This document shows positions 7,331-11,950 of a DNA stretch of 11,950 nt, one piece after another (the first letter of the stretch is position 1; each line of letters starts with the position of its first letter). Below the pieces are notes generated by a model. That model searched no databases. It saw only the letters and a list, made by a program, of their open reading frames with translations, and was not told the DNA's origin. The translations under genes and the position numbers were made by a program. The DNA lies in NCBI GenBank assembly GCA_900548145.1, contig URJB01000057.1:1-11950 (forward strand), read 5' to 3'. Source of the stretch: an uncultured Eubacteriales bacterium. GTDB lineage: Bacteria > Bacillota > Clostridia > Christensenellales > Aristaeellaceae.

Positions 7331-7363
7331 AAAAAAAGCGGAGTCCTCGGGACTGCGCTTTTT
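7331..7363 (-). terminator. Intrinsic terminator in the ABC-F leader (attenuator)
   Basis: On the minus strand AAAAAGCG (7363-7356) pairs with CGCTTTTT (7340-7333) and AGTCC (7354-7350) with GGACT (7346-7342). They are separated by one C-C mismatch, with a CGA loop (7349-7347). The 3' arm runs into seven U in all (7337-7331). That is 13 bp with a U-tract, placed 61 nt before the ABC-F start and well after the preceding gene, so its natural role is to end transcription inside the leader. Confidence 0.85.
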
Positions 7364-7443
7364 CACTGCCACGGCAAAACAAGCCCTGCGGAAACATTCA
7401 TCCGCCGGGGTCTGTTTTTCCTCCCCCATTCAAATGGGTTCAT
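7363..7443 (-). CDS. Alternative leader ORF, 26 codons, doubtful
   Basis: A second small frame begins at ATG 7443, seven bases after the stop of the three-codon ORF, and encodes 26 residues (starts MNPFEWGRKN, ends LVLPWQ). Its TGA (7365-7363) touches the first base of the terminator's 5' arm, a position suited to attenuation control. No SD precedes it at a workable distance (GGAGGG is over 20 nt away), so it would need reinitiation after the three-codon ORF. It may be chance. Confidence 0.25.
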   Translation of the reverse strand: MNPFEWGRKNRPRRMNVSAGLVLPWQ

Positions 7444-7450
7444 GGCAGTG

Positions 7451-7462
7451 TTATTTGCGCAT
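7451..7462 (-). CDS. Three-codon upstream ORF (Met-Arg-Lys-stop)
   Basis: ATG CGC AAA TAA (7462-7451) follows a strong SD, GGAGGG (7473-7468), with a 5-nt gap, better placed than the SD of many real genes here. There is no other use for that SD. The TAA is followed at once by CACTGCCA, the first arm of the long-range leader stem, so a ribosome on this ORF would mask that arm. Very short leader peptides are known before resistance ABC-F genes (for example the 6-codon leader of msrD). Drug-dependent stalling on Met-Arg-Lys is inferred. Confidence 0.6.
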   Translation of the reverse strand: MRK

Positions 7463-7520
7463 CCCGACCCTCCGTTTCGTTCATCAAATTCGGGGAACGT
7501 CATCGTCTGCGTTCCAATTC

Positions 7521-7550
7521 ATTGTAGCAGACTCGCTGACAGAGTGTCAA
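7521..7550 (-). promoter_or_regulatory. Strong sigma-A promoter of the ABC-F gene
   Basis: On the minus strand TTGACA (7550-7545, perfect -35) and TACAAT (7526-7521, 5/6 -10) are 18 nt apart. Transcription should begin near 7515-7514, at the base of the first leader hairpin. The -35 box contains the stop codon of the upstream glycosyltransferase gene (TGA, 7549-7547), so the promoter starts exactly where that gene ends and gives the ABC-F gene independent control. Confidence 0.85.
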
Positions 7551-9061
7551 GAACGATCTTTTTCTTTCCCGATCAGGCCTTTTCTGCGGTACAGGTACAC
7601 CTCGTCGTACCAGAAGCCCTCCGGGGTCTCCGCCGCGGCGATCAGGTCGTAGGTCTTCAAAATGTCCTCCGGCTGACGGCCCCGGGTAACGACGTAGTCG
7701 CACACGCCGTCGCGAATGTAGCGTACCTGCTCGTCCAGCATCTCCTGCAGGGGGACGTTGGTCTGGTGATAATACTTCACGTTGGGCGTGATCTGGGCGG
7801 CGGTGTAGAAGCCCGCGTCCATAAAGCCGTAATTGAGCAGCGTGGCCCCCGGCGTTTCAGCGATCTTGGCGGCAAACTGGTACTGCATGGTCTCCTCCCG
7901 GGGCAGGCCGAAGGACTCCTTCACATTGGGGCTGAAAACAGGACACAGCAGCACGCACAGCCCGCACAAAGCCGCCGCCAGAAGGGGATAGGCCCGCTTG
8001 GACAGCCCGGCCAGCCGCTTTTCCAGCAGAGCGCCCAGCCAGCCGAAAAAGCAGGGCAGGAACGCCGCCAGCGCCAGCGGATAATAGGGGTAGGTCTTGC
8101 CGCCGATGAACACGCCCAGCGCTCCCAGCAGGAAGGGCAGAAGCCAGCCAATCCGCTGCCAGCCGGTCTTGCCCCGGCCAAAGCAGGACGCAATCACCCC
8201 GGCGCAGACTGGCAGGGCACACAGGGGGCTTCGGCTCAGCCATTCCCAGCCGCTTTTCAGCATCTGCTTCGCCCGCCAGAGCAGCCCGCCCTCGCCGCTG
8301 GAGTAAAGGAATAGATTATCATACAAATAAGTTTTCAGCCAGTCGGCCAACGCGCCGTTCAGGCCGAAATAGATCAGCCACGGCAGGGTGGACAGCAGAA
8401 AGCCCAGAAGCAGCCCGCCCAGAGAGCGAAAGAATCCCTTCGCCCCGTTTTGCCGGGCAGCCAGAAGGCAGCCCAGCAGCAGAGCCATTCCCTGCGTCCC
8501 GCAGAGGGTGAATTTCATCCAGAACACGCAGCCGAAGAGAAAACCGTCCCCCAGCAGCCGCCCGAGGGAAACGGGCTTTTCGCTTTTCAGCGACTCCAGC
8601 CAGTGCAGCTGCACCAGCAGGATCATGGGCAGGGCCAGTTCCTCCGCACTGTCCCCTGCCTGAAAGCAGTAGGACGTGTACACGCACAGCGCCGTCAGCG
8701 GGATGGAGAGCAGCGCCGCCCGTCGGCCCGCCATGGCCTTGACCGCCCGGTAGCCTTCCAGCAAAAAGGCCGCCGCAAACAGAATTTCCAGCACCCATAC
8801 GCCGGTGAAGTCCGCCGGGCAGACCAGCGCGCACAGGGCGTGGAGAGCATAGATCAGCGGGCCTTTGTGGTCGTACAGGTCGCGGTACATCACCCGGCCC
8901 GCCAGCATCCCCTTGCCCGCCGAAAAATAAATATTCGCGTCTGACCAGTCGTTGATGGGATAGGCCGGGGACGATTTGGAGCAGAAAAACAGCACCGCCG
9001 CCGCGATGATCAGCGCCAGCAGCCCGATCCGCGCCCGTTCCCGGGCAGAAAGCTTCGTCAA
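7547..9061 (-). CDS. Polytopic membrane glycosyltransferase, GT39/PMT-like (GT-C fold)
   Basis: This 504-aa protein has many hydrophobic helices and a hydrophilic C-terminal domain of about 120 residues. Helix 1 (about 11-27) is followed by a loop with WSDANIYFSAGKGMLAG (39-55) and RDLYDHKGPL (60-69), the pattern of bacterial PMT_2/GT39-like enzymes. There the Asp of the first outer loop (Asp41 here) is the likely catalytic residue. Such enzymes use polyprenyl-phosphate sugars to glycosylate proteins, lipids or wall polymers outside the membrane. The acceptor and sugar cannot be told. I choose the TTG at 9061 because AAGGAGG (9076-9070) lies 8 nt upstream and a likely promoter lies between it and the upstream ATG at 9133. 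The ATG at 9133 (weaker purine-rich SD) would add 24 residues. The stop lies inside the -35 box of the next gene's promoter, and no terminator separates them. It is divergent from the gene at 9184. Confidence 0.8.
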   Translation of the reverse strand: MTKLSARERARIGLLALIIAAAVLFFCSKSSPAYPINDWSDANIYFSAGKGMLAGRVMYRDLYDHKGPLIYALHALCALVCPADFTGVWVLEILFAAAFLLEGYRAVKAMAGRRAALLSIPLTALCVYTSYCFQAGDSAEELALPMILLVQLHWLESLKSEKPVSLGRLLGDGFLFGCVFWMKFTLCGTQGMALLLGCLLAARQNGAKGFFRSLGGLLLGFLLSTLPWLIYFGLNGALADWLKTYLYDNLFLYSSGEGGLLWRAKQMLKSGWEWLSRSPLCALPVCAGVIASCFGRGKTGWQRIGWLLPFLLGALGVFIGGKTYPYYPLALAAFLPCFFGWLGALLEKRLAGLSKRAYPLLAAALCGLCVLLCPVFSPNVKESFGLPREETMQYQFAAKIAETPGATLLNYGFMDAGFYTAAQITPNVKYYHQTNVPLQEMLDEQVRYIRDGVCDYVVTRGRQPEDILKTYDLIAAAETPEGFWYDEVYLYRRKGLIGKEKDRS

Positions 9062-9100
9062 TCCAAGCGCCTCCTTATAAAAAGCATGAAACGCCTCTTC

Positions 9101-9129
9101 AATGTAGCACAAACCCGCTCCGTGGGCAA
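9101..9129 (-). promoter_or_regulatory. Candidate promoter of the membrane glycosyltransferase gene
   Basis: On the minus strand TTGCCC (9129-9124) and TACATT (9106-9101) are 17 nt apart, and TG at 9109-9108 makes an extended -10. The start of transcription would be near 9094, about 33 nt before the TTG start. This excludes the ATG at 9133 as the start if the promoter is real. Confidence 0.5.
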
Positions 9130-9183
9130 GCATTTTTCCCCCTTCCGCCGCATACCCTGTGGCGAACGAGGGGAGGAATGGCC

Positions 9184-10209
9184 ATGCGCCGTGGCGCGGT
9201 GCTCAGCGCGCTTCTGTTGACCGCGCTGCTTCTCTATTTATGGCCCGGACTGCTGAAAGGGCTGTGGACGGACACGGACAACCGAATGGCCGGCGAACTG
9301 CGCCCCGCCCAGCGCCGCACCCTGACCCTGTGGTGGTTCCCCGGGGAAATGGGCGATCAGCGCTGCATCAGCCGCCTGTGTACCCGTCTGGAAAAGGAAA
9401 CCCCCGGACTGCGCGTCTTTCTGCGCCGGGCGGACGCGGCGGAGCTGACGGCTCCCGACGCGCTTCTGCCGGACGCGGTGCTGTTCGGCATGGGGGACGT
9501 GGTCAATCCCGAGCAGCTGTTTCTTCCGCTGACGCTTTCGGAGGACGACGGGAATCTTTCCTCCGGGAAAAGCGGCGGCGAGACTTATGCCCTGCCCCTC
9601 TGGTACGAGGAAAACGTGCTGAGCGTTCCGAATGGCTGGCTGGAAGAAGACGGAACGCCCACCGTTACCGTCCAGCCCCATTCCTTATTGGGACAGACCG
9701 CTGCCACCCCAAAGCCGGAAACGGACGAGACACCGTCTATCCCGTGGCGGAGGCTATTGGCAGAAAATGCGCTGTGGGTCAGCCCCGGCACGGCAGGGCC
9801 GCAGCTGGCGTTCACCGCGCCGTCTTCTTTGCGGAAGGAACTGGACTCGGCGGCGCTTCATTCGGCGGAAAAGCCGGTCAAGGGTACGGCACGGGTCTGG
9901 ACGCGTCGGGAGCATCTGGCCGCCGCTCAAAAGGAAGCCCTGACAGCCTTTTCACTGCGGCCTGCTGTCAGCGACCGGGTACGATATGCGGCCCTTTGCC
10001 GGGACACGGCGGAGACTCGCGCCCTGCTTGCCTTTCTCCGCTCGGAGGGCTGCCGGGAGGAAGCGGAAGTCGCCGGGCTCCTGCCCGCCGAACAGGCGGA
10101 TTCCCTGCCCAACGCCTTCGCCCACACCCGGGAAGAGCTGAACGCCCTCTGCGCGGACGGCCTGCGACGGGGCCTTGACCCGGTGGAAATTCTGCTTCGG
10201 CTGCGCTGA
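9184..10209 (+). CDS. Membrane-anchored protein resembling a shortened family-1 solute-binding protein
   Basis: This 341-aa protein begins with a short basic end (MRRG) and one hydrophobic helix (about 5-25), so it should be secreted or anchored outside the membrane. After that, several pieces recall family-1 ABC solute-binding proteins: RTLTLWWFPGE (45-55), a helix ending LEKETPGLRV (69-78), PDAVLFGMGD (96-105), GETYALPLWYEENVLSVPNGWLEEDG (132-157), and near the C-terminus a TRALLAFLRSEG...GLLPA block. It is shorter than the usual 400-450 aa and lacks a lipobox Cys, and no permease or ATPase genes are nearby. It may be a diverged sensor or accessory protein rather than a transport component. 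The ATG at 9184 lies 7 nt after GGGAGG (9171-9176); the ATG at 9178 is too close to that SD. No clear promoter is seen. The next gene starts 78 nt downstream. Confidence 0.75.
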   Translation: MRRGAVLSALLLTALLLYLWPGLLKGLWTDTDNRMAGELRPAQRRTLTLWWFPGEMGDQRCISRLCTRLEKETPGLRVFLRRADAAELTAPDALLPDAVLFGMGDVVNPEQLFLPLTLSEDDGNLSSGKSGGETYALPLWYEENVLSVPNGWLEEDGTPTVTVQPHSLLGQTAATPKPETDETPSIPWRRLLAENALWVSPGTAGPQLAFTAPSSLRKELDSAALHSAEKPVKGTARVWTRREHLAAAQKEALTAFSLRPAVSDRVRYAALCRDTAETRALLAFLRSEGCREEAEVAGLLPAEQADSLPNAFAHTREELNALCADGLRRGLDPVEILLRLR

Positions 10210-10227
10210 CCGGGCCGGGCTTTCCAT

Positions 10228-10256
10228 GCATAGTTCCCCCGAAAATTACCATACTA
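10228..10256 (+). promoter_or_regulatory. Sigma-G-like (forespore) promoter match before the Myb-like gene
   Basis: GCATA (10228-10232) and CATACTA (10250-10256) are 17 nt apart. They fit the Bacillus sigma-G pattern (GHATR, 17-18 nt, CATnHTA) at every position. The predicted start, near 10264, leaves a leader of about 25 nt before the ATG at 10288. No comparable sigma-A promoter is visible. The elements are short, so chance is possible. Confidence 0.45.
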
Positions 10257-10287
10257 AGGGCATGAATGAAACTTCGGAGGCGATACC

Positions 10288-11022
10288 ATGACTCAGATCA
10301 CGACGCATCATCCCCGCAGCGGCTGGAAGAAAGACGAAGCCCGGCTTTTGTTCGACGCCGTCCGTGCCGCCACAGAGGACGGGCGTTCCCTGCGTGAGGT
10401 GTTTCAGGAGGTGGGCGGCCAACTGCAGCGCAAGCCCAACTCCATCCGCAACTATTACTATGCCCGGGTGCGGGAAACGCCGGATCTTTCTCCCCGGCCC
10501 ACGCCCTTCCGCGCCTTTACCCCGGAGGAGCTGCACACCCTGCTGCGGGAAGTGCTCATGGGCCGGGGACAGGGGGAAAGTGTCCGCGCCTGCGTCACCC
10601 GGCTTTCCGGGGGCGACCGTTCTCAAATGCTGCGGATGCAGAACAAGTATCGTTCTGTGCTCAAAAACCGCCCCGAGCTGTTGATGGAGGCGGCGGAAGA
10701 ACTGCGGCAGGAGGGGCTGCCCTGCCCGGAGAAGGTGGTGGTTTTCCGCCGGTACGGCCAGCCTGTGCCGGGAAACGGCGAATTGGGCGCGCTCAATCGT
10801 CACCAGAGCGACCCGGAAGTCCGGCAGATGCTGGACGCGCTGAATCATCTTCTGGAACAGCGGGACAGCGCCTCACCTCCCACCCCCGCTTCGGAGGAAG
10901 CCCGGCTTCACGCCAAATGGCTGGAGGCCCGGCAGGAGGCCGACCGGCTCAAGGTGGAGGTCGATCTGCTGAAGATGGCGCTGGAAGACGAACGCAGCGC
11001 TCGTTCCGCCCCTGCCGAGTAA
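10288..11022 (+). CDS. RsfA-like Myb/SANT DNA-binding protein with C-terminal coiled coil
   Basis: This 244-aa predicted transcription regulator has an N-terminal Myb/SANT-like unit at about 11-62 (GWKKDEARLLFDAVR... to RNYYYARVRE), containing the helix EVGGQLQRKPNSIRNYYYAR. That resembles Firmicute RsfA-family proteins, which in Bacillus subtilis adjust sigma-F-dependent genes in the forespore. The middle region (about 75-150) is basic and helical and may be a second helical DNA-binding unit. The C-terminus (about 200-240) is charged and heptad-like, likely a coiled coil for dimerisation. The ATG at 10288 has SD GGAGG (10276-10280) at 7 nt. A sigma-G-like promoter match lies just upstream, which fits a sporulation role. 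The assignment to RsfA itself is uncertain, because many clostridial Myb-like proteins share this N-terminus. No terminator with a strong hairpin is seen after the stop. Confidence 0.75.
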   Translation: MTQITTHHPRSGWKKDEARLLFDAVRAATEDGRSLREVFQEVGGQLQRKPNSIRNYYYARVRETPDLSPRPTPFRAFTPEELHTLLREVLMGRGQGESVRACVTRLSGGDRSQMLRMQNKYRSVLKNRPELLMEAAEELRQEGLPCPEKVVVFRRYGQPVPGNGELGALNRHQSDPEVRQMLDALNHLLEQRDSASPPTPASEEARLHAKWLEARQEADRLKVEVDLLKMALEDERSARSAPAE

Positions 11023-11060
11023 GCTCCGCACCGCTTTTTCCCGCGCATTGTATATGGAAA

Positions 11061-11105
11061 AATCGCCGTTGATATGCTACAATAGGAGCAGTATCAACGG
11101 CGATT
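11061..11105. promoter_or_regulatory. Perfect 14-bp inverted repeat flanking the -10 of the HAD gene
   Basis: AATCGCCGTTGATA (11061-11074) and TATCAACGGCGATT (11092-11105) are exact reverse complements separated by 17 nt. The spacer holds an extended -10 (TGCTACAAT, 11075-11083), and a poor -35 (TGGAAA, 11055-11060) lies before the left arm. The left arm would be in the promoter spacer and the right arm would cover the first transcribed bases, an arrangement suited to a repressor or a DNA-looping dimer. The regulator is unknown. Confidence 0.7.
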
Positions 11106-11128
11106 GATTTCTTCACGGAGGACGACTC

Positions 11129-11935
11129 ATGGACGAAAGCACGATCCGCGAAAAACTGTCCCGCATCAAGTGTTTCATGCTGGACATGGACGGAACCTTC
11201 TATCTGGGCGCCAATCTTCTGGACGGTTCGCTGGATTTTCTGGAAAAGCTCCGGGAGACCGGCCGGACGAATCTCTTTCTGACCAACAATTCCAGCAAAT
11301 CTGCCGAGGTATACCGGCAGAAGCTGGCCCGTATGGGCGTGGCGGAGCGTTACCGCAATGTGCTCACCTCAGGGCAGGCGGCGGGCAGCTGGTGTCTGCG
11401 GGAAATGCCCGGCAAAAAGGCGTTTCTTCTGGGCAACGATATGCTTCGGGCCGAGCTGGAACAGATGGGCGTAGCCATCGACAACGCCCACCCGGACTAC
11501 GTTCTTATCGCCTACGACACCACGCTGGACTATGCCAAAATGACCGCCGTCTGCGACTTTGTCCGGGCGGGTCTGCCATATATCGCCACCCATCCTGACT
11601 TCAACTGCCCCACAGAGACGGGCTTCGCCCCGGACATCGGCGCGATCATCGCCTTTATCGAGGCCAGCACGGGACGCCGCCCCGATCTGATCATCGGCAA
11701 GCCCTACGGCGGCATCGTGGAGGAAGCCCTGAAGGCCACCGGCCTTCAGAAGGACGAGCTGGCCATGGTAGGCGACCGCCTGTACACCGACATCGCCACC
11801 GGCCGCAATTTCGGCATTTTGAGCATTCTGGTGCTCACCGGCGAAGCCACCCTGCAGGACGTGGAAAAAAGCGACGTCAAGCCCGACCTGATCTTCGACC
11901 GCCTTTCCTCCATGAACCCCTTTTTGCAGGGGTAG
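11129..11935 (+). CDS. HAD-superfamily phosphatase, NagD/PNPase-like (subfamily IIA)
   Basis: This complete 268-aa cytoplasmic phosphatase of the HAD-IIA group (NagD, AraL, p-nitrophenyl phosphatase) removes phosphate from small phosphorylated metabolites. Motif I is FMLDMDGTF, with nucleophile Asp19 and acid/base Asp21. Motif II is LTNNS (51-55), with Thr52. Motif III is Lys191 in IIGKPYGG. Motif IV is MVGDRLYTD, with Asp216 and Asp221 for magnesium. The C2-type cap lies between motifs II and III (about 70-185). The length is normal for the group. The ATG at 11129 has SD GGAGG (11117-11121) at 7 nt. The substrate cannot be told; sugar phosphates and phosphoglycolate-like compounds are common. 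Its own promoter lies within a long perfect inverted repeat, so it is probably regulated by a specific DNA-binding protein. The stop codon lies in the centre of a 10-bp palindrome at the window end. Confidence 0.9.
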   Translation: MDESTIREKLSRIKCFMLDMDGTFYLGANLLDGSLDFLEKLRETGRTNLFLTNNSSKSAEVYRQKLARMGVAERYRNVLTSGQAAGSWCLREMPGKKAFLLGNDMLRAELEQMGVAIDNAHPDYVLIAYDTTLDYAKMTAVCDFVRAGLPYIATHPDFNCPTETGFAPDIGAIIAFIEASTGRRPDLIIGKPYGGIVEEALKATGLQKDELAMVGDRLYTDIATGRNFGILSILVLTGEATLQDVEKSDVKPDLIFDRLSSMNPFLQG

Positions 11936-11945
11936 TACCCCTGCA
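11925..11945 (+). terminator. Hairpin at the HAD gene stop, possible terminator cut by the window end
   Basis: TGCAGGGGTA (11925-11934) and TACCCCTGCA (11936-11945) form a perfect 10-bp inverted repeat around one central G, with the TAG stop at its middle. No T-run follows in the five remaining bases, so a terminator role is unproven. A T5 run lies before it, not after. Confidence 0.35.
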
Positions 11946-11950
11946 CCCCG

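Larger units (their letters stand above)
7270..7515 (-). promoter_or_regulatory. Structured attenuator leader of the ABC-F gene
   Basis: The leader should start near 7515 and read toward 7270. In RNA order it holds: (1) a 5' hairpin, GGAACG (7515-7510) with CGTTCC (7499-7494); (2) a strong SD and a three-codon ORF ending at 7451; (3) a long-range perfect 8-bp stem, CACTGCCA (7450-7443) with TGGCAGTG (7371-7364), enclosing inner hairpins CCCAT/ATGGG and GCGGA/TCCGC; (4) the terminator (7363-7331); (5) a small GCGCGT/ACGCGC hairpin (7330-7312); (6) the ABC-F SD (7284-7278). A competing helix can form between 7384-7374 and 7366-7357: about 10 bp with one bulge and two wobbles, using up both the 3' arm of the long-range stem and the terminator's 5' arm. 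A ribosome held on the short ORF would cover 7450-7443, free 7371-7364 and favour this antiterminator. The structures are read by eye; the mechanism is inference. Confidence 0.7.

Noticed and set aside
7232..7429. 65-codon minus-strand frame running through the ABC-F leader and start
   Set aside because: It crosses the terminator and the ABC-F start, has no SD, and its extent is explained by the leader structure.
7442..8314. 290-codon + strand frame opposite the glycosyltransferase
   Set aside because: Composition typical of reverse-complemented GC-rich coding sequence; the minus strand encodes clear membrane helices and GT39-like motifs.
9062..9183. Sigma-A promoter for the + strand gene at 9184
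   Set aside because: I looked for paired -35/-10 boxes and found only poor matches (for example an isolated TATAAA near 9076), so none is annotated.
9159..10178. 339-codon + strand frame overlapping the solute-binding-like gene
   Set aside because: Arg/Gly/Ala-rich shadow frame; the other frame has the SD, a membrane helix and binding-protein-like motifs.

Overview
The window is GC-rich (about 60% or more) and densely coded. Genes are joined by short gaps or ATGA overlaps, ribosome binding sites read AAGGAGG, and promoters are sigma-A type. Together with an Lsa-like ABC-F protein and an RsfA-like Myb protein, this suggests a GC-rich clostridial Firmicute, possibly an Oscillospiraceae or Christensenellales gut bacterium; the taxonomic assignment is inference. 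No rRNA, tRNA, CRISPR, insertion sequence or phage gene was seen.

Region 1 (1-5132, + strand) starts with two candidate tandem promoters and looks like one operon of five genes: a zinc-ribbon protein, a single-pass membrane protein, an ABC exporter half-transporter, class I mannose-6-phosphate isomerase (manA) and a PlsC-like acyltransferase whose HxxxxD motif has lost its Asp. The last three are tightly coupled (1-nt gap, then an ATGA overlap). A mannose-phosphate enzyme, a lipid acyltransferase and a lipid-type exporter together hint at envelope glycolipid or polysaccharide work, but this is inference.

Region 2 (5133-5414) is non-coding and holds a possible terminator and a strong interrupted palindrome. 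A MutT-like Nudix hydrolase follows (5415-5816). It runs tail-to-tail into, and overlaps by 44 nt, an Lsa-like antibiotic-resistance ABC-F gene on the minus strand (5773-7269).

Region 3 (7270-7550, minus strand) is the most notable part. The ABC-F gene has its own near-consensus promoter (TTGACA-N18-TACAAT) and a roughly 245-nt leader. The leader carries a 5' hairpin, a strong Shine-Dalgarno (SD) site driving a three-codon ORF (Met-Arg-Lys-stop), a long-range 8-bp stem whose first arm starts at the base after that stop, a competing helix, and a textbook intrinsic terminator before the ABC-F SD. This fits ribosome-mediated, antibiotic-sensing attenuation.

Region 4 (7547-9061, minus strand) is a polytopic GT39/PMT-like membrane glycosyltransferase. 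It is divergent from a + strand gene (9184-10209) for a membrane-anchored protein resembling a shortened family-1 solute-binding protein without a lipobox. An RsfA-like Myb/SANT regulator follows (10288-11022), with a sigma-G-like (forespore) promoter match. Last is a NagD-like HAD phosphatase (11129-11935), whose -10 box lies in the spacer of a perfect 14-bp inverted repeat.
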